DNA of 64,000 nt from Atopsyche davidsoni (Eukaryota; Arthropoda; Insecta; Trichoptera; Hydrobiosidae). The notes below the pieces were generated by a model that worked only from the letters and a program-made list of their open reading frames with translations, had not been told where the DNA came from and ran no database searches. The position numbers were made by a program, and so were the translations under genes. The DNA lies in the NCBI GenBank assembly GCA_022113835.1, contig JAILWY010000027.1:808501-872500 (forward strand), written 5' to 3'. Below are positions 12,531 through 24,227 of this stretch, piece after piece (position 1 is the first letter of the stretch; each line of letters starts with the position of its first letter).

Positions 12531-15149
12531 AATATGAGACTGGATAAAACGGGAGATAAACCGCCTTTCCTTCTGCTTAAGTAATCAGTCAGCAGGGGAT
12601 AGTGTGGGAAGCATTATGTAAGGCGCGAGATAATGAAGAAGGATCGATGACACGCCCGCGTGGTCTTCCACGTGCTGCAGTCCACGTGCTGGACATCTGT
12701 TTCCACAGAGATCTTAAGTTATCCAAGCACCTTGAAATACATTATGTCTTTAGGTAATCGATTCATACGTAAACGACACTTTTTTCATGATAATAGTCGT
12801 TTGGGTCTTAGTTGGGTTAAATCTTTAAAAAAATCATTCGTTCTATCAAAATCAACAGCTATATTCGAACTACATAAAATGAAAGTCAAAAATACACGCC
12901 AGTCATAATTCAACTATCTTATTTCAATCAATGACAAACTGGTTTATATAAGTCACAGTAATAATTATAACGCAGACAAATGTATATAAAAAACAGTTTT
13001 CCTCCTAAGAGACTTTTATATTTAGCACCAATTCTTAAAATGCTGAGTGAATTTATTCTCATTTTCTTAAATATAAAATGTATGAATTATTTTTGATGAG
13101 ACTTATTCAAAAATATTCCCTATTAGAGCAACTTTCTGTTTAAATTAATACTTTATAATTAAAGTTTAATTTACAAAGTTCAATATTCCGAGAAGTTTAC
13201 CTAAAAATCTCACTCTAAATTTTTAAACCAAAAAGCTTTTAAGTCGCCTGGGTTTGCAGCACCTCCTATCCGGCGGATATCCGGTGGAGAAACAGAAAAT
13301 TGTAAAGCCTTCTCTCAATCAAAGGGGGATTCAGAAGACACTCTGGTAATTAAAGGCTTTCACATCACGCGGCTGAGAGCTCTCACTTACTACACTTGGA
13401 GCTTTCGCGGCAGCTTTCTTCAGAAGTCGAACCAGAAACGTCGGTTTTGTCATGTCACTTGCACGTAAACGTGTTTCAGTAATTTATAAATTATTTTGTG
13501 AAACCAACACGCTCACAGATTATAAGTGTAGCGTCTATTTTATATTTTAACACACTCGTATTATTAAGTATACTTAATTACAATTTACAAGCACATTGTG
13601 ATATTTTTTTGGAGGTATTGTGTGTAAGCAATAAATTCAAAATTTTCAGTTCCTTTAAAATACGTTTGTTAAAAAAATTAATAAAAATACTACTTCAATT
13701 ATTCAGATATTTTTTATCAGTTTGTATCAACGTGTAACTATTTTTAAAATTAATATTAAAACTAGATTTTTAATTAAGAACTTTAATTATAAAAAAATGC
13801 AATAACCGCCCCGGGGTAAGTGTGGCATATCTTTAAAACTATTTTGAACCGTCCCCCGCGGCTGTTTATCAGCCGCGCGACTTTACCCGAGACAAAGGCT
13901 GAAACTTCTCGAATCTCAACAATTTTCCGCGCCCTCCAACTTCCTGGCCGCCCGGGAGGAAGTTGGCTATTGGTTCTGGCCTCGGGTTTCCGGTTCTTGC
14001 CCAGGTCGGAAGTCGCCGGGGCCCGGTCAGCTGCTGCATTACTACTTCGAAGGGTGGACTTTTAAATTTGTGAGATTTTCCTAAGGTGGCTATTGTGCAA
14101 CGCTTTTGAACCAAAACCCAAAGTAAAGGTATGCTTTTGTTGTTCAATGTTTGGCTAGTATATTTACTTTACTTTTGATTGAAAAAGCTGTGAATAATGA
14201 ATGGTGGACTTTATTATAGTCAATGGTGAATTTTTAAATCATTTTTCGTGAAACTTCTGCTGCAGAGACAGTTTCGTAAATGAGTTGTGTTTTTAATTTT
14301 TAATATAAATGAGCGAATAGATGCTACGTTTAGTTAAATAAAGAAAATTAGTTATGGTTTTATGGGTATTTGAGACAAACGTCGAAGGGCACTTAAGAAA
14401 CTTAATCATCGAATAATAACGGCTGTAACTGCTTTATTCTTTGGTTTATAAAAATTAGTTGGGATAGATTTCAATATAAAATTCACCAATGTCACCCCTA
14501 AAAACCTACAGTATATTTTTACTATTTAATTATTAATGAAATTACTCTCCGTCATATATAGTAAAAAAGTTCAATAATTTTAATTTAATTGTAATTCATG
14601 TTTCATATTTTGTTATTAACCTTTTTGTTCATTAGTATATTTTAAATTCAATAATATTTTCAACATAATAAACGAGCTTCTATAAATGAAACTCAACATC
14701 CATTTTATAGTTAAAAATGAAACAAAAACTGTGAAGTTTCATATTCCGCCCTAGGGTCGTTCTCCACAGCACGGTCACTGCCTAATTCAGTAGTCGACAA
14801 CCATTAGCGATTCTGTGGTCCACGCTAATCTCTGCTCTGCTCACCCCTGCGCACTCTGCTAAATTTCCAAATAACTTACCATGATAAATAATTTTTAAGG
14901 AATTTAACTGCACAGTATTGAAAATTTCATTCGTCGTCTAGTAGTGTTTAAGTTCGTGATGAAAATGAAAGTATTTTTATATTTTTCAATTAAGAGTTAT
15001 AAGTGTTCGTATTAATACGTCTAGTCACAAATATATTTTTATCATATTAAGCAATTTTTTAAAATTCTTTCGTGATAAAAACCCTCTAAGCTAAAGTACC
15101 AGTAAAATGAAATTCCTCGCCCTATGTATTTAGACTATTCGGTATTTTT
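12531..15149. other. Intergenic DNA with two GC-rich islets
   Basis: Islets at 13230-13440 and 13800-14060 have high GC and CpG. The two ORFs on opposite strands at 13820-14147 overlap within the second islet and look like by-products of its composition. At 12655-12700 TCCACGTGCTG is directly duplicated. I see no exon with convincing borders. Confidence 0.4.
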
Positions 15150-15700
15150 CGCTCACGGATCTAGTCAAAAAGTAATAAATCGACCGTTTTAGAAATCCCT
15201 GCCTTTTAAGCGACGCACGAACACCGGTTTTTCTCGCTCAGTTTCCCCCAGAAGAAGGGCTGTACATCAGTCCAGCCTGTCATAGCAGAGCACCCTGTAT
15301 ATTTGCGGGATGTCGATACTAGGGCACTCCGTATGTAGCGAACGATCATATCCATCGTCCGCAATCTACGGATCAAAATTTACCGCTAAATACAGCGCAA
15401 AATAGGACATTCTATATATAGAAACCAATCATATCCACTGCCCGTAATCTACGGATCTAAATTCAGCTGAAAAATCCCTGTCATTTAAATGCCAGTTCTT
15501 CACGCTTTTTTCCTAACAAGAGAAAGGCTGCACCCTATATATTTGGGGTCATTTCGATATTGGGCATGTGTTTATACTATATTCCAATTATATTCACCGC
15601 CCGCAAACTACGGATCGTTATTCACTGAATAAGAAGTCCCTATCATTTAAACGACAGTTTTCCTCGCTTCGTTTTCTCCAAAAGAAGAGATTTTTGTCTC
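15150..15700. repeat. Degenerate complex tandem repeat with CTACGGATC landmarks
   Basis: CACGGATC/CTACGGATC recurs near 15155, 15366, 15449 and 15610. The middle two are preceded by ATCATATCCA and CGTCCGCAAT or CTGCCCGTAAT, the last by AATTATATTCACCGCCCGCA. Each long unit continues with an AATCCCTG(C/T)C-TTTAA block, a CTTCACGC/CTCGCT block and a CACCCT(G/A)TATATTTG block. Unit length varies from about 80 to 210 bp, so internal deletions have occurred. It may be a decayed satellite or nested copies of one transposon; CACCCTGTATA is a common insect transposon-end motif. Confidence 0.55.
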
Positions 15701-18416
15701 TTCAATGTACTTTCAAAATGTGCCATTTTTTTTTTACTATTACTGTACTATAAATCGGCAAATGTTGTTATAGTATGACCAAACATTGATCAATTTTAGT
15801 AGTAAAAATAAAATTACAAAAAAACTAGTAAATATTTGTGTTTTAAATATTTAAGTATTTATTAAAATATTTAATGATCAAATACTTTTCCAAGCTTTTA
15901 GACTTCAAAAATAAACGCAATGGAATTGGATGTCGTTTGTGTATTAGTGTTAACACAATCATTGATTGACATATCAATGAAAAGTATACGAGTAATCAAT
16001 ATTGTAGTACAGAGAGTTCTTAGTGGAATTTCATTTTAATATTTTAATAATTTTTATTGGTGACCGGTTTCGCCAACCTTTCTTATTGGCATTATGAATA
16101 TGAATATATGCGTTTTATTAAACACAGCGAACGGGTACAAGCTATTTATGTTTATTGTTAGCTTGCGTTATTCGTATCGCAGGTGAGTATCGGTGAATTG
16201 CGGCAGGTGAGGGTCTGACTCACGGCAAGTCAGATGCTCGGGTCCCAGTGGCGGCGTTATATTATTCTGATTTATTCCGATGGTTTTACGGGCGGCAGTA
16301 AGAAAACTAGTAATATGCCCGCGACCCCCGGCGGCCCCAGCGCGCCCGCAAGACGAATGGCACCAGAAATTCAATCTCACGGCGCCACTGAAGCCTTCAT
16401 TTATTTTGAAAAACTACGAAAACATGGTTTTTCAGCTGCTTAAATATTTTATTATTAACTGATTTCTAAATTATATTTCTTATAAAAAAAAAAAAATTAT
16501 ATTTTCGACATTTCCGAACGTGAGTTTTTGGACCTTTAAATTTTCTTCGTCAGTCCATCGAAGACGAAAGCGCACCTGTTTAAAAATTATGTGGTGTCCT
16601 AGCTACTCGGCTATTAATATTAGTTGTTTTATTGCGAAATATTAAAAATTAAACCTGTTTGTCGTGAATATTTGAAGACATGTTTGCATGCCAAGGCAAT
16701 TTTTTAGGATTGTTAAAGTTAGTGAGTTTTTATATTTTTGTTAATTTTTGTAAAAAATATAACTATTTACTATGACATGATCCGATACAATTCTTTTAAT
16801 CTTATATTTATTGTAAAAAATATTATTTTTATAAATTCAAGGGGAGGAACAGGCAAGACGACACAGCCGTGTTTGAGGCTTGCAGGTGTAAAATTATACC
16901 AACGCAGTGAAAAGTTAAAATTACATTAATGTAATTTAAATTTTCCAAATAAAATTTACTCTGAATTCATCTTTTTAAATAACCAATTCTAGCGAGCTCT
17001 ATATCTCGGTCAAAAATATGGTATTAATATAAATAATATCACGTTATTTGACTAAGATCTGGCACTCGGGGATATTTAATTGGAAAGCTTAAATTGGAAC
17101 TCAAAGCTCAAAGTTTCGGCCGCGATGTATAAATAAACATTTTCAAAAAATAAAAATGAATTTGAATATTTGCTGTGTGTGTGTATTTTAATGGGTTTTT
17201 GTAGATAAATTTAATTAAAATTTGTATTAAAAAATTATATAATTTTTTTGACTACACCGCAAAGTCGAAAAGCTTAGAAATAATATTTTTATTGCTAAGT
17301 ATTTTTTCAAGGGTAAATGTTGTTTTGTGTTATATTTTAGGAAAAAAACTTTGTAATGAAATTATAAATTAAACTTACTGAATTTCATAATTTATCATAT
17401 TTTCAGCGAGTCGCGGAGGCAAAAAAAATCATAGCTCAGAAATAAAACCGAAGCACACGTTTTTGTTTTAATAAGCATTTAAACACAGGTTATTTTTATT
17501 TTTTAAGGTTTAACTGTCTTATAAATTCAAATCATTGTGTATCTCATAAAATATATCATGTTTTTCAGCAAGTCCCGAATCTCCCATACTGATAAAAAAG
17601 CTCAGATATTAAATCGATTGACGTTTATTTTTTTTTTAACAATTTAGGTGCTTGAATGATGGATTCTATTACTTTTTGTGTATTTTCGAGCAAAATCTGT
17701 CTAATAAATTGAAATTTCGTTGATTCTCATAAAATATAATGTTTTTCCCATTCTGGCCGGAAATCGCTCCGTACGTAGTAATAACATTCCCCCGCCCGAG
17801 CGCCTGCGATTCAATTAGTTTTCCCGGTGCGGATTTTAATTTCGTGTTGCCTGCGCTTTTTACCAATTAGGCATTAAGCCGTCCGCTACAGGCCGTAGAA
17901 TCCGCGCCGGCTGCTTCTCGCACTACCCCGACAGGGCCAGACTTTCTCAGTATGAAGCGAGTCTTAGAAATCTTTCCCTTTACATCATTATATGCACTTT
18001 CTTTAAAACAACCTTGTGTTAAAAAAAAAGTTTGTTTTTTCATACTGCTCGCCTGGAGAGGTGCGATTCCTCCCGGGTTTCAGCTAGCATTCAAATACAG
18101 ATACCCTGAAGATACCGAATGAAGATGAGCATATATGAAGGCCCTCACTCAGGATCCTCGAATAGCTCCTCCGACAAGGTTTCTATGGTTCAGGCCATAG
18201 CCGAACATCCCGCCAACTCCTGTTAGATTCAAAAGCATCAATCCAATTGTTACTCCATCCTACCTTGTTCATAAATGCTAGGTCCCTATCGTTATATAAA
18301 AGAACCCTGAAAATAATCCCAGCGCGGAATCAAAACTTAAAAGCAGCTCAACACCCTGAAATCAAATCACCTCAAATCACACATCCAAATCAAAATAACG
18401 TAATTTAATTGATAAT
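15701..18416. other. AT-rich intergenic DNA with GC-rich islets
   Basis: Holds the second copy of the AACCGGTTTCG repeat (16050-16105, + strand). A GC-rich block lies at 16190-16395 and an islet at 17750-17945. Inside the first, CAGTGGCGGCGT (about 16247) and GGCGCCACTG (about 16381-16390) are inverted and could be ends of a roughly 143-bp hAT-like MITE, but no 8-bp duplication is present. The overlapping ORFs at 16168-16462 follow from this GC-rich block. No gene seen. Confidence 0.4.
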
Positions 18417-18538
18417 CAAGCTTACATGGCCGGTGCATTACCAATTATGCCAACGAATCACTAGTGTACTAGGCAATAATTTTTATACATCATATCCTAT
18501 ACATGAAACAACGTACTTATTATGCCAATTAAATATTG
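18417..18538 (-). repeat. tRNA-derived SINE, 5' part, second subfamily
   Basis: Read on the minus strand it gives CAATATTTAATTGGCATAAT, AAGTACGTTGTTTCATGTAT, AGGATATGAT, then GTGATTCGTTGGCATAATTG and GTAATGCACCGGCCATGTAA. The same blocks occur in the same order at 53.80-53.92 kb. The B-box part and tail are missing. The 5' unit differs from the copies at 6.1, 22.1 and 30.6 kb, so at least two subfamilies exist. Confidence 0.7.
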
Positions 18539-20689
18539 TCATTTTAATAATTGAATGTTTTAAATTGTATTTTGATTTCGCTCCCTGTGCCGTCCTTTGC
18601 GTATTTGCTTTGCCCCACCCCCCCGCCACGTGCCCCCTTGTAAACACGGCACTTGGTAAACGCTCGGGCCGAGTTTAGCTGCAGAATAATCTCCCGCCAC
18701 TGTGAATGTCATTATTCAGAAAGAAAACTTTAATACATTTCAACTACGAAATAAAGTTTTACGTATTTTTGTACATGCATTATACGCAAGAGTATTGCAT
18801 ATTTAATACATTGTTATGGGTTCGACTTCGGGTTTTTACTAAGTTAAATGTTCTCATATTTTTTAATAAAATACTTGAGTGATTTTCCACATGTTCGTTT
18901 TTATTTGTGATTACTCTCTGTCAAAAATATTGAATTTCTTAAATGTTCTCCACGATAAAAGCTTTATATTTAGAACACGAAATTATACATTTGATGCGAT
19001 ATTTTTTGACATTACTTGTAGTTTTATTTTAACTCAATTTAGCCAGATTTATCGATGGACGTAGCTAACCGAGTTATTCCGCATACTCGATTTGTTTTTC
19101 CGCCCCCGGCGTGCATCCATCCAGCGTCTGTGTACTGAAACTCTACTATATAAGTAATATACTCGTAAAACCAAACGTTTATATTTAAACTGTTAATTAC
19201 GAGTAGCTTGCTGAAATTAAAAAAAAAAAAGCCTAATAGATTTGACTTAATTAACGTGATACACTTGTGCTGCCAAATTATATCGACACATTTTTTATTA
19301 TTTATTATGCAAATAAAATTCTTTTTACATTTATAGCAAGTAAATTTATTAATCACACAGCCAACCGTTAGCGTTGTTTTTGCATATTTATACGTCATTT
19401 GTTGTTTTGTCTAGGTGTGTCGGACTTATTACACCAACCCCTTCAGCCGCTACCCTCCGGGTATAATCTGGTGTGTTTATTTGGGCCTCCAGCGGGAAGC
19501 GCCTCCGCTGCCCTCGCGAGATATTGTTTTTTTAATTTTTTTTCAAATTGGAGTTTTCAGGAATGTTGCCGTAACTGATATAAAACAAATTTAAGCAAAA
19601 ACCCTTCATACCATGAAAACAAACCGACCCAAATAATAATAATACTTTCAATACAATATTTATTTGTGTCCACATTAGCCAGAGTATTTGAGAGCGTTGC
19701 GTGCACCTTGCGTAAGGACTATTACTCTGTTTACCCGAGATGACGAGGTGCATTCTTTCGCGGCCCATTTGCTCTGGGCAAGCCGGCACAATGGAGTTTT
19801 GCTCCCGATACGGTCTGCCGGGGCTGCTTGTCGCCGCGCTGCTACTTACTGACTATTTATGACTCCTTGCACTAGCGTTAATGCATATTCTTGCTTTCAA
19901 CCAGTAGCTGACTTTAACCGTCCGTGTTTTACGAAATATGAATTTCCGCGTGTAATACTAACAATATCCACGACAGACCGGTTTAATTCGTAATACTCCA
20001 TACTCAAAAAAAAAATACAAAAAACACAAATAAATGTTTTTGTTTGTTAGTGCCTTTGCCTTTCTAGCGATTCTTCAGGTTTAGTCTTATTATATATTTT
20101 TAAAATTTTATTTTATTATTTCTTCATATTTTGGAACAGATAATTTTACCCTTTTTCTTTTTCAATAATAAAATTTTATTTTCTCTATCATTTTTTGTCT
20201 GGTAAAGTAAATAAATAATTCACAGCTGGGATTTAAACCCATATCTCCAGGCTATTGCGGTATGTTATCTTCATAGTAATAGACTTCACGATTCACCTCG
20301 ATATTGCACCTGCACAAATGGACGGAAATAGATCAGGCAGAAAATATACATAAATTATTACAGGTATACAAAACAGGAAAAGACGCTATATTTGATGACT
20401 TTAAAATTAACAGGTTTCAAGTAAAATCAATTTATATGTATTTTTTGACATTTACTATACAGACAAAATAAAAAAGTACTAAAATAAATTTAACAAAATC
20501 TGCTATTTGATAAGTGAATTGCTGAGTGAGGTTGGGATTATTTGTTTAGTTAATTATAGTTGTTTAATAATTGTTTAATAAAATAGCATATGAATAAGTT
20601 ATTACAGTAGTTTTACATGTAATCAAAAAAAGTCTCTTAAGTGTTTTGTATTTTAATATATATATGAGAATTAAATAAGCTGATTTTGT

Positions 20690-20758
20690 GGCTCAGTGAA
20701 TAATTCATCGGCTGTTGTTTGGGAGCTCTTAGAGTCGATTTCATCTCTGACAGGTTAG
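20690..20758 (+). repeat. Degraded tRNA-like SINE head
   Basis: TGTGGCTCAGTGAATAATTC resembles an A-box (TGGCTCAGTG) and TAGAGTCGATTTCATCTC, about 40 bp on, resembles a B-box with one base lost. The region does not fold into a complete tRNA. A similar A-box (TGGCTCAATGG) occurs on the minus strand at 42.7 kb. Confidence 0.4.
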
Positions 20759-21414
20759 TGATGTTTTAAGGCTAACGTCTGATTCACTTTAGCTTAAGCC
20801 AATATGTAGCGACATTGCATGTATTGGCTTACACAACATTTCACTTACCAATAAGAGCTTGTTTGCTTTACGGAGCTATCACCAAACTTTTATAGAAGTA
20901 TAATTGTCACCCATAACCAAAGTGATAACATTCACTATCTTATCATGTTCTAAATTAAATTTCAATCATGGTTAACGCATTTATTTCAAGCGCCGATATT
21001 CTATTATCGATAAAGAAAAAAAGAAGTATCACTACAGACGATATCACTTCAACACCAGAGCATGCGTATTATGAAAGAAAACAATTCTTAAAACTGAAAA
21101 TAAAACAAGGAAACGACATTAACTGTTATAGTAGAGGGCTCCAAGCCAGATGACAGCATTTATAAACACTAGACCAGAAAAAGAAGCAGCAAATAGAAGA
21201 AGAACAAGCGGTCGTACTACTCGCGCTGTAAAAATAGGAGCTGGCCGCGGGCCAGGGGCACACGCGCCAAGGAATAAACAAGGAAACCACCGAAGACGGA
21301 CTACATTTTTTGCCTAGCACTACATATGTTCTCATGCAGGTTGATTGAAAGAATTAAAAAACAATTATACTTGTATATTCTGCCCTTGGGCCAAATCAGT
21401 TGACTTGTTGGACC

Positions 21415-21478
21415 GTTGATCATTGATTGATAGATCCGCGATTCGATTCCCGTTCCAACGGGAGACCCACGATGATGT
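21415..21478 (+). repeat. Degraded tRNA-like fragment with B-box
   Basis: CGCGATTCGATTCCCGTTCC is a good B-box with flanking T-stem bases. The A-box region (GTTGATCATTGATTGATAG) is poor. Probably a SINE or tRNA pseudogene. Confidence 0.35.
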
Positions 21479-22079
21479 ATTAATAAAAACAAATTGTTTA
21501 AAAAAATATATTATATATATATAAAAGTGTATAAGCAATTATCGAAATGTTTAATTATATATTGATTTTAGAAGACACAAGACTTTTAATTTAAAGTTAA
21601 ATATATTTTTTCTAATAAAAGTTCACGTGCGAGAAATTCCTAACATAGATAAAAGTTCGTCGGTGTAAATATAAAGTAGAAGCCTTAACGTTCTCAAAGT
21701 CTAGTTCAGTGTTTAGTTTAGCATATCTGGCAACATTTTATGTAACACAATATATTTCAGTTTCATAATGTAACTAGTTGTTTTTGGATCAATATAGAGC
21801 GTATCTTTTGGGTTAATTGATTAGTTTTTGGCTAGTGATGGGAACATCGACGATTTTGAATAAACCAGTTTAATGGAAAAAATTGACCGACTTTTGAAGA
21901 TAAGTGCATGATTTGCGATACGACATAATTTAATGATTATCCTCACTAATGACGTGATTATTAAGCGCATGCACAATACGCAAGTAGTTTTTGCCGTCTT
22001 GAGACTGTGAAATCGAAATTCTTTCGACTTGAGGTGTGTTAATAGTGTTTGCTACATTTTAAATGTGTAAACTATTAAT

Positions 22080-22260
22080 CGTGACTTGTGTGGGATTCGA
22101 ACCCACATCCCCAAGCTTTCATGGCCGGTGCATTTTTCCAACTATGCTAACGAGCCACTGCAATTTAGTGAGAATTTTTAATAATCATATTCTACATATG
22201 AACCAATATGCTCGGGCTAATCAATATTTAATGATTTGCAAACACTGGACTTTTTAATTA
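22080..22260 (-). repeat. tRNA-derived SINE, head and 5' unit, best-preserved head
   Basis: On the minus strand: ATATTGATTAGCCCGAGCAT, ATTGGTTCATATGTAGAATA, TGATTATTAAAAATTCTCAC, then the head GTGGCTCGTTAGCATAGTTG with A-box, GCACCGGCCATGAAAGCTTG, and GGGTTCGAATCCCACAC with a perfect B-box. GTGGCT at the head start can pair with AGTCAC at its end, like a tRNA acceptor stem. The short + strand ORF at 22063-22257 is only the complement of this repeat. The tail is not contiguous; tail sequence in two orientations appears 170 bp further right. Confidence 0.8.
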
Positions 22261-22424
22261 AAGTAACAAGTGAAGCATTTTTATATCCAAATCTGGTTAT
22301 TATTATTTTTAAAATCTATTGATGTTTAGCCGAGACGCGCACCATTCAATTATATTAAGTTAGATTAATGTCAATCAGAATGCATTTTTATTTACCCATG
22401 CAGGTATTAGTATGTTTATGTGAT

Positions 22425-22535
22425 TAAGCACATTTTTTCACACATTGAAAACGATTAAAGAAAACTCTCAGAAAATATCATCGTCACGATGATATTTTCT
22501 GAGAGTTTTCTTTAATCGTTTTCAATAAACTATTA
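22425..22535. repeat. Perfect 83-bp palindrome made of two opposed SINE tails
   Basis: The arms are 22444-22484 and 22486-22526, 41 bp each, identical as reverse complements, around a single C at 22485. Each arm reads, outward from the centre, ACGATGATATTTTCTGAGAG, TTTTCTTTAATCGTTTTC, AAT. That is the SINE tail starting at the point where the tRNA-like head ends. To the left the rest of an inverted tail follows (CACATTTTTTCACACATTG read on the +, with TGTGATTAAG beyond); to the right the tail ends soon after AATAAAC. It lies 170 bp from the minus-strand SINE head at 22080-22260. Confidence 0.9.
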
Positions 22536-23632
22536 ATATTAAAACCAATAAAAAATTTGATAATTCTTATTGATAGCTATTTGATTTTTGTAATAGTAAA
22601 CAAATAATACTCTTCCATTACTAGTTTACTTATTACTCGCAATGACAGATACAACGGTGTGTGTTTTGGTACCTTTTGGAATTTTTACTATTATACCAAC
22701 GAATGCTGAAATATTCGTGAATACCATAGTCTAAATTTTATTACAAAAAATACTCCCGACAAAGGGTTAATCGGGGTGTTATTTATGCTAGGAATAAATT
22801 TATTAACCCAACTATTTCGCGTGTTACTTTTAAATTATACGTATAAGCTCATAGCCATTCACACACCCACCTGAATGGCTAATAAGCAACTGGAAAAGCA
22901 AAACAAAAATATGCTGTTATAATTTCAGCTTATGTTTCCTTTAGTTGTGCTTTTGTGGTATACAATTATTTCTGCCTATGTAAATACACACAAAAGATCT
23001 TGGCTGGGTCGCTATGGCGGTGTTACATGGATGTCTCGGTTCTTTCTCAAATAGAAAAAGTTTTGATTAGTGTACCTATTGCCTGTGTGTTGTGTTTCTA
23101 AATTACTGACGCGTGATTGGACCAAGGACACACTGGCAGGCTTTGATGTTGGTTTTTGGAAATTAAACCTTCTCAAGTTTTAATTTATAAATATGTTATA
23201 AATTGTTAGTATTATAACTATGGTGTTTTTATTTTGTTGCAGGTGAATTTCTTAATCCAGTGAGAAAAAAAAAACCAATTAAGTAGGTTTTGGAAATCTT
23301 TACATTACTAAAATTTATAATTATTTACTTAATCTTGTCTAAAAAAGCATCCAAACTTATAATAAAATGTTTTCCAGTCTTAACTATGTCAAGCTTTGAT
23401 ATCAATATTATTACTTTTATATGCTTTAGTGAACAATTTGATATCAAATTGTATAATATGTAGGTGTGTAATTTAAATACTCACTGCTAGTCACCAAAAA
23501 ATACCCTGCAAAATCACGACGTGTTGACAAATTGTGGCACAATGACGGCAGTTTTATTTTACCTAAGTTTGCACAAATTTATTTAAGTTAAAAATATATT
23601 TTATAAAACCATATTATATAAGCATTATATCA
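22536..23632. other. AT-rich intergenic DNA
   Basis: A T-rich tract ending in TTGTTGCAG|GTGAATTTC at about 23225-23250 looks like a splice acceptor, but no open exon of useful length follows. I see no gene or repeat otherwise. Confidence 0.45.
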
Positions 23633-23640
23633 GTTTAGTT

Positions 23641-24219
23641 CAGTGGCTCTCAAACTCTTTTGGCCCACGGTTCCCCTTTCACAGTCAAAACTTGCCCACG
23701 GACCCCCTTTCATAGTCAAAACTTGCCCATGGACTCCCTTTCACAGTCAAAACTTGCCCATGGGCCCCCTTTCATAGTCAAAACTTGCCCACGGACCCCT
23801 TTTCATAGTCAAAACTTGCTCACAGACCCCTTTTCATAGTCAAAACCTGCCTACGGACCCTGAGTGAAAAACTACATAAATTCATATTATAGACTAGTTG
23901 GTGTAAGTATCGACTCTATTGCGTTCCTGTATAAACCTACCTGACTCACCGCGATGTCTGATATTACTTGTATTTTATGCACCTGTCTATATTTATATTT
24001 TACTTAGGACGTAAAAATCGCTAATAATGTATTCATTATTATTTATTTTAACTTCCATATTAATAAAAATGTGCCACAATTTTTTTAATTTTATATTAAA
24101 CCTTGCGCGGACCTCTGACGTTTTTCAAGGACCCCCAAATCGATTTTAATTTTCTAAGGACCCCCTGAATGATCCCAGGGACCCCCTGGGGTCCGTAGGG
24201 ACCACTTTGAGAAGCACTG
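23641..24219. mobile_element. Non-autonomous hAT element, 579 bp, with exact 8-bp target duplication
   Basis: The ends read CAGTGGCTCTCAAACTCTTT on the left and, as reverse complement, CAGTGCTTCTCAAAGTGG on the right. GTTTAGTT lies directly outside both ends (23633-23640 and 24220-24227), an exact 8-bp duplication diagnostic of hAT-type insertion. There is no transposase ORF. The interior is rich in GGACCCC motifs near both ends and contains a 31-bp minisatellite. The intact duplication argues for a fairly recent insertion compared with the other elements here. Confidence 0.92.
23664..23860 (+). repeat. 31-bp minisatellite, about six units, inside the hAT element
   Basis: AGTCAAAAC begins at 23683, 23714, 23745, 23776 and 23807, and AGTCAAAACC at 23838, a constant spacing of 31 bp. 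Units have the form CATAGTCAAAACTTGCCCAC plus GGACCCCCTTT. Units differ by a few point changes, and the array starts right after the 5' terminus of the transposon. Confidence 0.92.
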
Positions 24220-24227
24220 GTTTAGTT

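Larger units (their letters stand above)
18539..22079. other. Intergenic DNA, islets and tRNA-like fragments, no clear gene
   Basis: GC-rich islets lie at 18570-18700, 19070-19120, 19400-19520 and 19690-19870. In the last, ATG at 19791 opens a 23-codon peptide with a signal-peptide-like sequence (GLPGLLVAALLLTDYL) that stops at once and has no donor site. A purine-rich stretch at 20968-21300 holds a 61-codon ORF rich in K, E and R with no known motif. A B-box-like GGTTTAAATCC lies near 20230 on the minus strand. Confidence 0.35.

Noticed and set aside
13820..14147. Overlapping ORFs on both strands
   Set aside because: Both lie in a GC-rich islet where stops are rare; neither has a motif.
15150..15700. 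CRISPR array
   Set aside because: Repeat spacing is irregular, units are long and diverged, and the DNA is eukaryotic.
16247..16390. hAT-like MITE with CAGTGGCG ends
   Set aside because: Inverted ends are short and imperfect and no 8-bp target duplication is present; kept only as a remark.
19039..19398. - strand ORF of 119 codons
   Set aside because: Low-complexity residues from AT-rich sequence, only its C-terminal end lies in a small GC islet; no exon borders.
22081..22160. Functional tRNA gene on the minus strand
   Set aside because: A- and B-boxes are good, but the anticodon arm does not pair well and the head is embedded in a repeat with other copies here.
22063..22257. + strand ORF with CVGFEPTSPSFHG
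   Set aside because: It is the antisense translation of the tRNA-like SINE head, a frequent false protein in databases.
23225..23260. Splice acceptor TTGTTGCAG|GTGAATTTC
   Set aside because: Good consensus, but the following sequence has early stops or a poly(A) run and no donor.
23664..23860. CRISPR-like regular repeat
   Set aside because: Whole 31-bp units repeat with no unique spacers; it is a minisatellite in a transposon.
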